From Pomacea canaliculata (lineage: Eukaryota > Mollusca > Gastropoda > Architaenioglossa > Ampullariidae), in contig NC_037595.1 of assembly GCF_003073045.1 (NCBI RefSeq), positions 868,001-932,000 of the forward strand: 64,000 bases of DNA. The letters are read 5' to 3'. Position 1 is the stretch's first letter. The number at the start of each line of letters is the position of its first letter. The notes under the pieces were generated by a model. It saw only the letters and a program-made list of their open reading frames with translations. It ran no database searches and was not told the DNA's origin. The translations under genes were made by a program, and so were the position numbers. This document shows, in pieces, positions 36,756 through 48,658 of this stretch.

Positions 36756-37754
36756 ATGTCTTCAGCAAGTGTGCTCCTCCTCGTCACACTCCTGGGCTTG
36801 AGCAGTGAGTATGAGTAGAGATGTTGCTATGTCTAAATACTTCTCTAGCCTGCTAGTCTACATGTTATTTTCTGTTAAAATGAAAAGTAACTCATAGCTT
36901 GGGTGACAACAGTGGGTAGCATTCTATACAGCGACTGCTTTATCCACGAAGAATAAGAAGTAACACAGAATAACTACACGAACGGCTGGCACAGTGGAGG
37001 GGGACCTGCAGTGTCTGTGCTGTCGTCTGTGATGGTGGGGTGATGGTGATGATGATGGTTGGGTGTGCAGGTTGTCTTGCCTGTCGTCAATCATCGTTGG
37101 GACGACGCCCGTGCAGACCTGGCCGTTGGCGATGCCCCGCCCCCTGGGTGCGGTTCCGTTTGTCCTGCTACACTTACATCGAGCATCCTCTGCCCTGGAT
37201 AGATGCTGCAGTAAGTCTGGATGCTGACCTCTGTCATCACTTAACCTCTAGCTCCATGCATACATTTACAAATGTGTGATCTCTATAACTGCAAAGTCTA
37301 AGAACTCCTCGTGGCCATCGCTTCAACTCGCTAAACACTTATTTCAGGTTTTACAAAAGTACAGTCTTGTTTGTGTCAAACATTAAAACACTGTCACGGT
37401 CTGTGGCAAGCTTGGTCAAGATAAACTGTGGTTGGTGTAAGCATCATCAAGCTGTAAAGTGGTTTGTGTCAAGCATGAATATGTTATACTTGTTTACAAG
37501 TTGGACATTGTCAGCAAGGGAAATAGATGAGGCTGCTGTACTGGCATGCCAGGGTTAGGGTTAGACATGCCACACAGAATTATGATCAGTATCTTGTAAG
37601 CTACATAAGGGGTAGAAAGACACGAAAGACATAAATGAGTATTTCCCGCATTTCAAATTTGGCTAAGATTGCAGGTAGATGGTGATACTAGATAGTCTTC
37701 ATTGGCAAATACGAGATAATAATAATAATAATAATAATGATGATGATGATGATG

Positions 37755-37796
<42 letters not shown>

Positions 37797-40310
37797 GATA
37801 TTTCTAGATAACAGATATTTCACGACATTATATTTCATATTTATCACAGAGTCTCTGCAAGTTACTTGGTGCTAATCTTGTCGAAATCAACTCGGCGGCA
37901 GAGAACATGTTTGTCAACAACATTTACAAGAGCAGAAACGGTAAGGGAGGCTGTTTTCAAATTTCCGCAAGACTTGCCTTCTGGTCTATTGCTGTACAAA
38001 CACCTGTACAAACACCTGTACAAACACCTGTACAAACACCTGTACAAACACCTGTACAAACACCTGTACAAACACCTGTACAGTTACCTGTACGTTACAC
38101 GTCACCACTTGTTCTTATCATCCTCACATATAACAATGAAAATAGAACACTAAATTAATTGTTTACTGGTCAAGATTAACAACGGTACAAGTCGCATTAC
38201 TGACTTGTTTACTCGTCACCTTTAACAAATAACAAATAACAAATAACAAATAAAGTTGCCTGAGTGGCCACAGTAACGAGCACTCAGTGGAACATAAACC
38301 TCTCCGAGGGTGAAAGCTGACCACGTGACTGTACTGACCACCTCGAGCACAGCAGGACGACTCGACCACTACGTAAACAACAGAACGTGTGGAGCTCAAA
38401 GTGTGGGGTCAAGGTTCACGGTTAGCGGCTAAAACTAAAGTTTGCTAATAAAGTATTAAATACATGTTAATCACTGAACATCTACAATCTAATTACTTAT
38501 TGTGTTTAAATTGTCAGCTTCTCAACGGTTTTGAAGCAATTTTTATCGAGAAACTTTTTTGAATTTGCCTGAGGTGTTGGTCAGCTGGGAGTGTGTAATA
38601 CGTAGTTAGGTGATATCAATTGTAGTTTGTAAAATATTTGCGCAATTACATTTTAAAATGGCGACTGCCACTTTGTGGTCAAGTTGTGCCAGTTAATGAC
38701 AGATGTCAACCAATGACACGCCAGCTTTATATCTTCTTCTTTCCCTCTGATGAGTGATGTCCCTTGGCCTGACAGCTGGAGGGAGCTAGCCACAGACTTG
38801 TGTGGGACCACCTCTGTGTTAGTTTGTTATTCCATAGATGTAGGTGGAGTCTGAGCGTATTTACTTACTTGTGATGTTTGTTGCGCCCTTCTACTCTGTT
38901 GTGGACTGTTCCTCACTACTTGTGGTGAGTCCTTCCTTCCTTCCAGTCAACACTTTCATCCACTAACGCCTTCTGTCCCGTGCCATCGTGTTTTGGGGTA
39001 TGAGCCTTCATCCACACTTAAACTTGTCAGACACGGAAAACTAAGTTGTTTTTGATTGTTTGAGAGACCCTGTAGGTTGGTATATTTACTTTAGGTCAGT
39101 GATGCCCAACCTTTTTCGGCCTGCGGGCCATATCCATTTCGGACAGCCGTGTCGCGGGCCACTTCACCGCAAAAATACAAAAAAGAAAAAAAAATAGAGC
39201 AGATACTATTTTTTTATTAGAAACAAGTTGTACTTACCATTAATTATGTAGTCATTAGTGGGATATTTGAAGTTGTTTTCCCGAAACCAACTTCTGAATC
39301 TCCGGCATCATCGTAGAGACACCAAGTCGGAGCACTGAATCGAAATGTTCGTCCATCGAAAAAAAGATTGAGAGACGCACCTACGTGGGGATAAATACTC
39401 CTTCTTCCCTTTTTTCGTTTATTTCGTTTTTTTTTATTACTAACATGCCGATTTCCTGCACTGTGGGCAGAAGTTTCGCGGGCCGGATGGCACCGCGTCG
39501 CGGGCCGGATATGGCCCGCGGGCCGTAGGTTGGGCATCCCTGCTTTAGGTGATACTCTGTGCACCTCGTGATGTCTGCTGACAAGATGCGTGTCATCTCA
39601 TGTCATGTCATGTCATCCTGCATCTTGCTGTCTCCAGGTTTCTGGTCTCTTGTCGACATTTATTTGTTTGGAGAAGCAGTTGAAGGTTGGATCACTAAAT
39701 AAAGGGAGAATGCCTGCTCTATGGCATCTAGCAATAACGTGTTTCTACTTCTTCTATGAATATGATGTTTTAATTAATGATATATTATCTAATTATTAGT
39801 ATTTTATGTATTAATTCCTATGATGTACTTGCATGCCCTGATGTAAGACGCCTTGAGTCCGGCTGATAGTGTTATACAAATGCGATGATGGTGGTGATGG
39901 TGATGATGATGGTGGTGATGATGGTGGTGATGATTATTTCCTCTCAGTCGAGCATGGCTGGCTGGGTATCAATGACATCCAGCAAAATGGCCGCTGGGTG
40001 CTGACGTCAACCGGAAGACCCCTACCTTACAGCAACTGGGCCCCTGGGGAGCCCAACAACTACGCGGGTAAACAGGGCTGTGCCCTCATGTACAGAAACG
40101 GAAAATGGGACGACAACTCCTGCCTCATCTCGACTGCCTTCACCTTCGTCTGCGAAAGAAGGGTATGTAAAGTATGTAAAGTATGTAAAGTATGTAAAGT
40201 ATGTAAAGTATGTAAAGTAGAGTAGTGTAAGGGAGGCCACTCTCTCTAGTGGTCCAGCAGCTGTCTGTACCAGCGCGTGGCTTCTCTCCCTTCTGTGTCT
40301 CGTAAAGGCT

Positions 40311-40377
<67 letters not shown>

Positions 40378-40467
40378 CATCGTGATTTCCTCACTGTCAC
40401 TCTACATGTATTGTATTCTCCTTGGTTAACTTTATAATTGACACATTGACCTTTCTAGTGCCAGTGA

Positions 40468-40552
<85 letters not shown>

Positions 40553-40648
40553 TAACAAAGAAGTTTTTTATTCTAAATTTATAGATGAAGGCTTTACTAT
40601 TTTGACACTATGTGACTTGTTTGTGTTTTAAAGCGCGTTTTTCAATGA
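36756..40648 (+). CDS. Secreted C-type lectin B (plus arm of inverted duplication)
   Basis: Exons are 36756-36804, 37071-37210, 37850-37940, 39948-40162 and 40634-40648, phases 1, 0, 1, 0, giving 169 residues. The signal peptide is MSSASVLLLVTLLGLS. Exon 2 adds an Arg/Cys-rich N-terminal extension (RRPCRPGRWRCPAPW) before the CTLD start SCYTYIEHPLPWIDAA. Exon 3 is SLCKLLGANLVEINSAAEN onward. Exon 4 has WLGINDIQQNGRWVL, NWAPGEPNN and GKWDDNSC: EPN is present and WDD replaces WND, so Ca-dependent mannose-type binding is plausible. The last exon encodes RVFQ and a stop, and is supported by the homologous exon of lectin C with its matching 3' UTR; AATAAA follows near 40783. The exon 4 donor is the first of six tandem GTATGTAAA units. 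Intron 3 holds a 12-bp minisatellite and a hAT MITE. Confidence 0.92.
37712..37796. repeat. (ATA)n/(ATG)n microsatellite in lectin B intron 2
   Basis: ATA units interrupted by six ATG units, ending about 53 bp before exon 3. Lectin C has only a short remnant of it near 52345-52370. Confidence 0.95.
37993..38092. repeat. 12-bp minisatellite in lectin B intron 3, about eight copies
   Basis: Unit TGTACAAACACC begins about 50 bp after the exon 3 donor. The homologous array in lectin C (51919-52150) has about 19 copies, so the array has changed length since duplication. Confidence 0.95.
39097..39542. mobile_element. hAT-type MITE, 446 bp
   Basis: Begins CAGTGATGCCCAACCTTTTT and ends with the inverted counterpart GGTTGGGCATCCCTG. 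Both ends are followed inward by GGCCYGCGGGCC-rich sequence. Perfect 8-bp target duplications CTTTAGGT lie at 39089-39096 and 39543-39550, as expected for hAT. There is no transposase; it is nonautonomous. It is inserted in lectin B intron 3 and I find no copy in lectin C intron 3, which suggests insertion after the B/C duplication. Confidence 0.93.
40163..40216 (+). repeat. Tandem 5' splice sites at lectin B exon 4: six 9-bp units
   Basis: Directly at the exon 4 boundary (GAAAGAAGG|) the 9-bp unit GTATGTAAA is repeated six times, so six potential donors are spaced in frame. Read through, each unit adds VCK, ending in VE and a TAG. Lectin C has three units at the same place. Confidence 0.93.
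40314..40377. repeat. (CAA)n microsatellite, lectin B intron 4
   Basis: About 21 units. The homologous tract in lectin C is shorter and interrupted (around 49825-49855). Confidence 0.95.
40468..40553. repeat. (CAT)n microsatellite, lectin B intron 4
   Basis: About 28 uninterrupted CAT units, against about 10 in lectin C (49699-49728), inside otherwise matching sequence (TAGTGCCAGTGACATC). Confidence 0.95.
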
Positions 40649-41092
40649 AGACAGCCAAAACTCAAAAGAGGGAACATCGCTGTCACTACTGGCAACGGAG
40701 GAGACATATTCGACACTTCAAAAGAAATATTGTCATCCTGAGTCATCCTGATGTCTCTGGAATCCAAACATTTTCGTATCACAATAAACTCTCTTGGCAT
40801 GTGATTGCAGTCGTATTATTTATTGATGTATGTTGAACATGATGATATTTCTAATGAATCAGTCGTGTGGTGTATGTAAGTGTATTGTACACACCTACCC
40901 GTCTTTTTCTGTCAGCAATGTGTCTTGTGTCAATGTGTCACACGTGTCGGTCACAGAGCAGTCGCTGATGTAGTCAGAGTGTACTGTAGGGTGTAGTCAC
41001 AAACTATAGTTAGAGAATGTAGTCACACACCACCACTGCCACCGCCAGCAAAAACAACAACAAGCCACGAACAGGACAATTTGCTCATGGGA

Positions 41093-41098
41093 TTTATT
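41093..41098 (-). terminator. Polyadenylation signal of lectin D
   Basis: AATAAA on the minus strand, about 90 bp after the inferred TAG. A second AATA-rich site (AATATTTTATT) precedes it. Confidence 0.6.
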
Positions 41099-41185
41099 TT
41101 TGAATAAAATATTTATCTTTCAAGTGAAGTTGACAAATTTTCTAATCATTTTCATCTTTGTCTGTTGTGATGTTCTACTCGGTCG

Positions 41186-44023
41186 CTAGGACACCATGAA
41201 GGGAGTAGCGCCTGAAAAAACATTGTTGAGCAGTTGAATGCAGTGTACGCACGCGCAGACAGAGAGAGGGAAACAGAAAGAATGAGAATGAGAGACAGCG
41301 CGCAGGAAATGTAGATACCACGAGACTACTACCAGAGGTCAACATTGTAAACAAGTGAAGATTAATTAATGAGAAATACCAGTTGAATGCTACCAGAGGT
41401 CAGCTCCTCGTAAGCAGGTATTACATTCAGAGAAATTCCAGAGGACTGCTTGAGGACAACATTGTAAACAATAAACAATTGTTACATTAAGGAGAAATAC
41501 CAGGAGGCTACTACGAGATGGACATTAAAAAGCAACTGTTACATTCACAGAACTAGCAGGAGAATATCAATAGGAGAGATGTGGGTTGAAATCGAGATCG
41601 AAACCCACGCAACCCGATGGTCACTGTTGTGCACCGAAGACATCCGGGGAACTGACAGTTGATGTAGCTTGGATACACAGATGTCCTTCCTACACATCGT
41701 GTAGTGTTTAAAACAGATACCAGTGTAGTTGTATTTTAACATGTGGTTAATAGTATTTTATCAGGATATGAGGAGCACTATTTTGACAGGGTTAGACCCT
41801 TAAAGTCTGTCAGTAGGTCTGTAGGGTTGGTGTCCAGACTGACTTACTTCTCTCACAGACTGACTTACTTCTCTCACAGACTGACTTACTTCTCTCACAG
41901 ACTGACTTACTTCTCTCACAGACTGACTTACTTCTCTCACAGACTGACTTACTTCTCTCACAGACTGACTTACTTCTCTCACAGACTGACTTACTTCTCT
42001 CACAGACTGACTTACTTCTCTCACAGACTGACTTACTTCTCTCACAGACTGACTTACTTCTCTCACAGACTGACTTACTTCTCTCACAGACTGACTTACT
42101 TCTCTCACAGACTGACTTACTTCTCTCACAGACTGACTTACTTCTCTCACAGACTGACTTACTTCTCTCACAGACTGACTTACTTCTCTCACAGACTGAC
42201 TTACTTCTCTCACAGACTGACTTACTTCTCTCACAGACTGACTTACTTCTCTCACAGACTGACTTACTTCTCTCACAGACTGACTTACTTCTCTCACAGA
42301 CTGACTTACTTCTCTCACAGACAGACGGCATCTGGCTGGATATTGTATTGTCATGCCAGAGACCAGTACTGGACATCTGCGCACAGGTCTCCGTCCCTCC
42401 AATGTTGTTGGGTTGTCCAGCCTCCCAGTTGGAGTATGGCAAGGGTTTGCCAGTCGTCGTCAGCACCCAGCGTCCATCCTGAAGAATGTCGTTGATTCCC
42501 AGCCAGACTGCGACATTGACAGGTCAAACATCGGACAGTGCCAACAAGCTCCATGTTTACTTTGGCATTAAAGTTAAACAGTAAACATTGACATCAAAAT
42601 TGAATAACAGGATAAGAAATCTATTAACAGTATTTTCTGCCAATGATTTGTAAGCTGTTTATCACAAAGGGTTTAACCGAGAAGAAGTCATTGTTGAAAT
42701 TGTTCTGCTCCTGGCAGTATTGAGAGATCAAGACCTTGTAAGACAGACATGAACATAACGCCTGCCTCAATATATACAAGACATACATCAGTTTTATATT
42801 TCAAGTTGCATTCAAAATCCATTATCGAGAGTGTTTCCGTTGAAATAACATACAACATCACACGCATTTGTAGAGCCCTCGGCGTCAAGCTCGGAAAACA
42901 ATGGCGGTCATCATGATGATTTTCCCAGCATCACCCTCATCCCCGTCCCCCACATACCTGTGACTGTAGAGGGGGGATTAGAAAACCCAGGGGACCATAC
43001 CACGAGGCAGTCGGTGACTTCTGTGAATTGAGTCACTTACCATTTTTGCCGCCAATCAAATTCCGGACAAAATTATTTTCCGCGGCAGATGTGATTTGCA
43101 CGAGGTAGCCACCAAGAGTTCTGCAGAGACTCTGTCAAAATAACAAACACCAAATAGAGTGTTTACAGTTTGCTCTCCTGTCATCTTTATCCGAGAACTA
43201 ATTAATAATCCAACAAATCGACAACAAAAAACAAACTCTTATTCTTATTATTCTCTCAACATAAGCTATAGGAGTTCACTTCCGGTATCACCTGGAGCAC
43301 TGCATCACTGAAGGACTGGGATGCTGCATCCTCCATCACTAGGCTATGGGATGGTTTATATTTTGAAATAAACATTTTAAACCCCTAACCTACTACAGTT
43401 GTAATATATTATATATAGTACTTTGACTACGAAATGTCCTACCACGTAGCATTAATAAACGGTGTTTACAGACTTAGTATAAACACACTTCAGCTTGTAG
43501 TAGGTGGCACAGTATAGTAGGTGGTACAGTATAGTAGGTGGCACAGTATAGTAGGTGGTACAGTATAGTAGGTGGCACAGTATAGTAGGTGGCACAGGTA
43601 TATTCTCGTATTTTGGACTTTAGAAGTCCTTTCACACCACACAGGTGAGAACAGAAATCACAGACTGACCGCTGCGTCCGACCACGTGAGTGAATGTGGG
43701 ATGTAGGCGTAGCACGATCGTTCATACTGAGTCCAGGAGGGAGGACACGGAGAGCAATCTGCCAACATCAGACAGCAGGGGAACATCGGACTTTACTGTC
43801 TTAATAATTATACAAAAATAACACAACAAAGAGAAAAGGAAAGTCCAAGAACCTTCCATTAGACATGACATGTAGTCATCGTCGTACGACGACAGACAGT
43901 CGATGAGTGTAGAGAGGGAGCCTGGTCCCTCACATGACAAATACAGACAAGACAATGAAGTGAAAGCTACTCACGGCACATGCCACCAAGAGCCAGCAGC
44001 AAGAAAAATGTGGCTACAGACAT
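41186..44023 (-). CDS. Secreted C-type lectin D, with 23 tandem donors at exon 4
   Basis: Exons are 44023-43975, 43758-43670, 43131-43041, 42507-42310 and 41211-41186. Phases 1, 0, 1, 1 fit and total 453 nt, or 150 residues. The signal peptide is MSVATFFLLLALGGMC. The CTLD runs CPPSWTQYERSCYAYI, SLCRTLGGYLVQITSAAEN, WLGINDILQDGRWVL, NWEAGQPNN, GLWHDNTI and VCER. Ca-site motifs are altered: QPN replaces EPN and WHD replaces WND, so sugar specificity or calcium dependence may differ. The exon 4 donor GAGAA|GTAAGT is the first of 23 identical 21-bp repeats; use of a later donor or none would add SVCERSK heptads. The last exon (ATPFMVS and TAG) follows a good acceptor (TTTTTTCAG), with AATAAA at 41098-41093. 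Intron 1 is short, and introns 3 and 4 flank the repeat-bearing exon. Confidence 0.9.
41839..42321 (-). repeat. Splice-donor minisatellite: 23 identical 21-bp units
   Basis: Starting exactly at the end of lectin D exon 4, the unit TGTGAGAGAAGTAAGTCAG plus two bases is repeated 23 times. By eye there is no variation, so the expansion or homogenisation is recent. Each unit contains the last codons of the exon (TGT GAG AGA) and the strong donor GTAAGT. On the minus strand the lectin frame runs through all copies as SVCERSK and ends WTPTLQTY and a stop. Confidence 0.97.
43495..43598. repeat. 17-bp tandem repeat in lectin D intron 2, six copies
   Basis: Unit TAGTAGGTGGCACAGTA, with GCACAG/GTACAG alternating, lies about 70 bp downstream of the exon 2 donor on the coding (minus) strand. 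Confidence 0.9.
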
Positions 44024-44063
44024 GGCTGCCTGTACAGGTACCCAGAGGTGAGTTGGGTCCGAA

Positions 44064-44069
44064 TTTATA
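44064..44069 (-). promoter_or_regulatory. TATA box of lectin D
   Basis: TATAAA in GAAGAGTATAAATTCGG, 41 bp before the lectin D ATG. The word GAGTATAAA is shared with lectins B and C. Confidence 0.7.
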
Positions 44070-44099
44070 CTCTTCCCCACGCTTTTGTCCTTGATGTTT

Positions 44100-45520
44100 T
44101 GATGATATATGGGCAGTAGGCACTGACAGGGTAAGTAACATCATACAGAGCACCCACACCTGTGACTAGAGTTGTTTTCCACTCACGAGGACAGTTGTAG
44201 CGTGGACGTGGCACTTTGCAGGATGTTCGTGTCGATGACAAGAATTGATGAGTGTGATTGAATTTTGTGGGCTTGGCACTACTGTGGAGCTTGCCATGGA
44301 CTACAGTCTGTTCTTTAGTGATGTCCTCATGATCATGAATGTACAGTTATTCCCATGGTCTTGAGGAACTTTGAAAACTTTGTGTCCTCCCAAAAAGCAT
44401 TATTAAATGACAGATAAGTTTTACTCATCTCCCCCTCCCTACACAGTCTTCTTGTTCTGCCTGCCATGAACAAATTCACAACCAATTTAGTCACAAGGTT
44501 TGGAAAAAGGAGGTGGAGTGAGTGAGAAAGTAGAATAGAAAAGACAGCTAGTAATGATCTCACACAATTGTCATAAAACATGTTTGTAGTGCATCAGTGC
44601 TGATGTACAGGAACAAGAACGGACACAATATTTCTACAATATTTCCCAAGACTTTAATTAAGGAGAAAGAAAGACAAGATGCTTTCCTACAAGTGTGATG
44701 GACAGCAGAAAGAGGACAGCTGCAGTGAGAGAGGGAAGAGAAGCTACTCGGTTAGTAAGGCTTGTAACAGGCTGCTAACAGTTGCCACATTGAAATGTTG
44801 GGAATGTCTGGAACTTGCACAATATTCTGCAGTTTGTGCATTCAAATGTCGATCTTCTTTGACATTAGCCACTAAAACTCTGTAATTATCTCTTTCCAGA
44901 TAAAACACATTCCCTTGGTCATGAACATGTAGATGTAAATAAAAATGCTATGGAAAAACTGATTTCAGTGAGCTGTCGTATTTCCTGACAATATTAACAT
45001 GTGCTTAAGAATGATTTTCATGGGACACCAGCAGTCGTCAGGTTGTATTGACAGACACATGCTCACTAAACATGTCCGTGTCCTGCTGTGTGTAAACAAT
45101 CATCAATAGTGTAACAAGATTCGCTGGTAGCATCCCAGGGACCAGGCAAAGTGAACATCTGGAAATTAATAAATGTTAATAAACTTCAGTACCGGAACCT
45201 GGTGATAATGCAATCTGTTCAGTAGCAGGAAGTACACGATCCTCCTCCCACCTGTCGACACACGTGACACTCGTGCCATCTGTTGACTGAAGTCTCAGCA
45301 GCAAAGCAGTTCTTCCCGTTGATGTGTTGTACATTTGTACATTACAATATGTATGTCTGTTGTTACACACTTTATTTCACTTGCTTTCGTTTTTTCTGTG
45401 ACATTTTGTAATTGACTTGTGACTCATCGTCCTAGAGCCATGAAATGTTTACCTATTAGTCATTTCCTGTAGACAGATACACACAGTCCACACTTACTGT
45501 ACTACTACTAATGAGAATTT
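44100..45520. other. No supported gene upstream of lectin D
   Basis: Moderately AT-rich sequence. One minus-strand frame at 45370-45176 (RLQSTDGTSVTCVDRWEEDR) has natural composition, but no splice site or start supports it. No repeat was recognised. Confidence 0.4.
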
Positions 45521-45529
45521 CCATAGCAC

Positions 45530-48165
45530 AGTCTCTCAGCAACAGGCGGCCAAACTTTGTACAGGAGTGGTGCTGAAGGCACCCAAACAGATGCGGAGCC
45601 CTTGATGATGAATAGGATCGAGAATTTTAAGGTAGGACTCTCGAGCAGAGCCATAGATAATGGATCCATAGTCTAACTTTGAGCGGATCAGGGCACGGTA
45701 GAGACGTAGCAGAACAGTTCGATCCGCCCCCAGTTGACATGGCCAACTACTCTAAGAATGTCCAAGGCTTTCTGACAAGATAGGCGTAGAGACTTGATAT
45801 GAGGTAGAAAGGACAGTTTACGGTCAAAGATGACCCCAAGGAATTTTACTTCCTGCACCACTTTGAGTATCGTGCCATTGACAGAAATAGATGGGTTTGG
45901 AAACATACTTCTCATGTTACAAAAGTGAAGGCATACTGACTTCATAAGAGAAAAATTGAAGCCGTTTTCTGTCACCCACTTTTGTACTGCATTACACACA
46001 GCTGAAGCCGGCGTTCGAGGCATGGAAGGGAGCGACCTCGTATGTAGATAGCGAAGTCATCTACATATAACGAGGCCTCCAAACCTGGACAGACTGATTT
46101 CAAGATTGAGTCGATTTTGATGTTGAAAAGAGTTGGAGAAAGAATGCTGCCCTAAGGGACGCCCATTTCCTGTTCCTGAGGATCAGACAGTATAGACCAG
46201 GGGTGGGCAATTAATTTTCCCAAGGGGCCGCATGAGAAATTGGGATGGTTTTAGAGGGCCGGACTAATACAGTTAACTCAGTTGTACCCAATACTGTATA
46301 TATAGTATATATACTGGCGGGCGGGCCAGCGGGTGGGCCGGTCAGAGACAGGAGGCGGGCCGGATCCGGCCCGCGGGCCGGCCTTTGCCCAGGTCTGGTA
46401 TAGACCCTACTCTGACTTGGAAGAGGCGATGTGAAAGAAAATTCTCGATGAAGAGTGGCATACGACCCCGGAAGCCCAGGGCATGGAGGTCTAACAGAAT
46501 ACCTTGCTTCCAGGTAGTGTCGTATGCCCTCTCCAAATCAAAAAACACCCCTAGAACATGTTCTTTGCCGACAAAAGCGTCCCTGACAAAGGTTTCAAAA
46601 CGGACCAAGTGGTCCAGGGTGCTGCGGCGTTTTCTGAAGCCACACTGCAGGTTGTAGAGGAGACCTTGAGATTCGAGATGCCAGGTGAGCCGAGCATTCA
46701 CCGTGCGTTCAAAAGTTTTACATAGACAACTAGTGAGAGCGATAGGACGGTACGAGTTTGGGTCAGAGGGATCCTTACCAGGTTTTGGGATGGGTACCAC
46801 GACTGCCTCTCTCCACTAGGGAGGGAAACAGCCGGATACCCAAATAAAGTTAAAAATGTCTAGAAGGAGAAGGAGAGACCTGTGGAAGATGAGTAAGCAG
46901 TTGATAAGAAATGTTGTCTGGGCCTGGTACAGAGTCTTTGCACTTTTGAAGGGCCTGTTGTAGTTTAGAAATAGAAAAAGGAAGATTGTACTTTTCGGAG
47001 TTATCGGAAGAAAATTCACAACCAAAAGATTCCTGAGTAGTTTTCAAGCGTTGGAAATCTGAAGAGTAGTGTGAAGAGGAGGAGTTGAGAGCAATGATGG
47101 AATTTGCAACATCTCGTATCTCTGTGAGAACAGTCTCCAACCCGCAGATGGCCTATCGAGCTAGCCTGAAACCTTCCCTTTATCTTCCTAATGGCCGCCC
47201 TCACCGCCTGGGAAGTGGTACGGGAGGACAGTGAAGACACAAACCTTTGCCACGCAAGTTTTCTTGCTTGTTTAAAAATAAATCGAGCATGAGCTCTACT
47301 TCTTTTAAAACTTAGAATGTTTTCAATAGTAGATTGCCGGAAAGCTAGGCGCTGGGCCTTCTCTCTAGCGCGCTGGGCCACCCTACACTCCTCTGTGAAC
47401 CAAGCACCCGGGGGTGGTTATTTCGATGCCTCCGTGTAGGGATTGTCTCTGATGCGATTTTAGTCAAAATTGAGGTAAAGACTTTGGCAGGATGCAACAT
47501 AGGATCGTTACCAAAGTCCCCAACCTCAAAATTAAAAGTGGAATTTCGGAGAAGGCGGGTGGAGCAGATGGTCTGAAAAGCAGGCCAGTCCGCTTTAGCC
47601 AAATTCCACCCGCCGTTATGAAGATTATTGTCCCGCTCCAGACTATTTTTAAATTTTAATATTATAGGGAAGTGGTCACTGCCGCACGGGTCGTCGTGTA
47701 CACCCCAGTTAGTCTAATAAAAGTGCTGTGCTGACTACTGATAAGTCTATTGTTGACTCTGTGCTATTGTAAGGATGACTAAAGGTGTTAGAGCCGTCGT
47801 TTAAAATACAGAGATCGCTTTCCATAAAAAAAGCTCCCAACAACTCTCCTCTGGTGTCAGTCGAGGCCCTGCCCCACAAGGGGTGGTGTCCATTAAAGTC
47901 CCCTAAAAGAAGGACTGGAGCAGGAAGTTGGGTCAAAAGACCATCAAGGTCCTGTCGGGTTATCCGAGCTGAAGGAGGTAGATAAAGACAGCAGATAGTA
48001 ATAGTCTTGCCCAGGGAAACTCTGGCAGCAACAGCTTGAAGAGGAGTGGAGAGTGGTATCTGGCTAAATAAAAGATTAGAACGAATAAGAAGAGCAGTCC
48101 CACCTGAGGACCTTTGACCTTTGACGGAGTCAGGGAAGCCCGAAGGCACTAAAACTAGTCTACTC
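45530..48165 (-). mobile_element. 5'-truncated Jockey-like non-LTR retrotransposon (LINE)
   Basis: Minus-strand pieces in element order: endonuclease (48150-47709) with PVLLLGDFNGHHPLWG and a TIDL segment; a linker (47602-47016) with WNLAKADWPAFQ; then reverse transcriptase with PGPDNISYQLL (near 46930), VPIPKPGKDPSDPNSYRPIA (46797 on), RT motif A in VFFDLERAYDTTW (near 46540), and LYVDDFAIYIRG carrying the catalytic YVDD (near 46050). After it comes SVNGTILKVVQEVKFLGVIFD. The N-terminal part of the endonuclease and any ORF1 are missing, and several frameshifts separate the blocks, so it is dead. A hAT MITE (46198-46397) splits the RT. No poly(A) or target duplication was fixed. Clade assignment is by motif style only. 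Confidence 0.88.
46198..46397. mobile_element. hAT-type MITE, 200 bp, nested in the LINE
   Basis: Starts CAGGGGTGGGCAATTAATTT and ends GGCCTTTGCCCAGGTCTG (imperfect inverted ends). Perfect 8-bp target duplications GTATAGAC flank it at 46190-46197 and 46398-46405. There is no coding capacity. It interrupts the reverse transcriptase, so it is younger than the LINE insertion. Confidence 0.93.
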
Positions 48166-48169
48166 CGCT

Positions 48170-48658
48170 GCCTTGTGCTTAGGCCCGCGGGTCACGTGTC
48201 ACAGGTCAGACTGATGACCCTGCCTTGACCATCCCGTCCTGTCATTAGCCGAGGTGGTGCCAGCTTGACCAGCTCACGGTTGGTGGTCCAAACTGTAACT
48301 AAGCTTCGGTAGAAGTAGAAAATACCTTTTCTACAACACCTTCTCCGGGGGAAAATATGTCATCATAACATAATGAGCGTTTTACACAGCGTGTTCGGCA
48401 ACCTGTTCGTGCAGCAACTGACAGTTTAGCATTACAACTTACACTTAGGGTACCCCGTTGTACCACTAGGGTCTGGCAATAATAATTTTCTACCACGATT
48501 TTCCGAGTAGGTGCACACGCCCACTGTGAGAATGGTGTGTGACTGTCACGTGACTAGTGTGTGAATATGGACTGTTTCAGCACATGTCTACAGGTACACA
48601 AGTCCGCTGTGTAACAGAGTCCAGTGTCCATCTTATCAGTTGCTGTGTTCTCGGCAGC
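48170..48658. other. No gene seen
   Basis: Sequence between the LINE 5' truncation and the 44-bp minisatellite. No supported feature. Confidence 0.4.

Noticed and set aside
37367-37558. Open frame with conserved text in lectin B and in lectin C (52898-52707)
   Set aside because: It lies in intron 2 of both genes and is similar only because the whole region was duplicated.
41743-42495. Plus-strand ORF of 250 codons with LTYFSHR repeats
   Set aside because: It is the antisense of the lectin D donor array; the minus strand carries the real exon with splice sites.
43288-43345. Candidate lectin D exon 2 at SFSDAVLQ with donor GTGATA
   Set aside because: It lacks the CTLD cysteines and tryptophan; 43758-43670 has them and the right phase and length.
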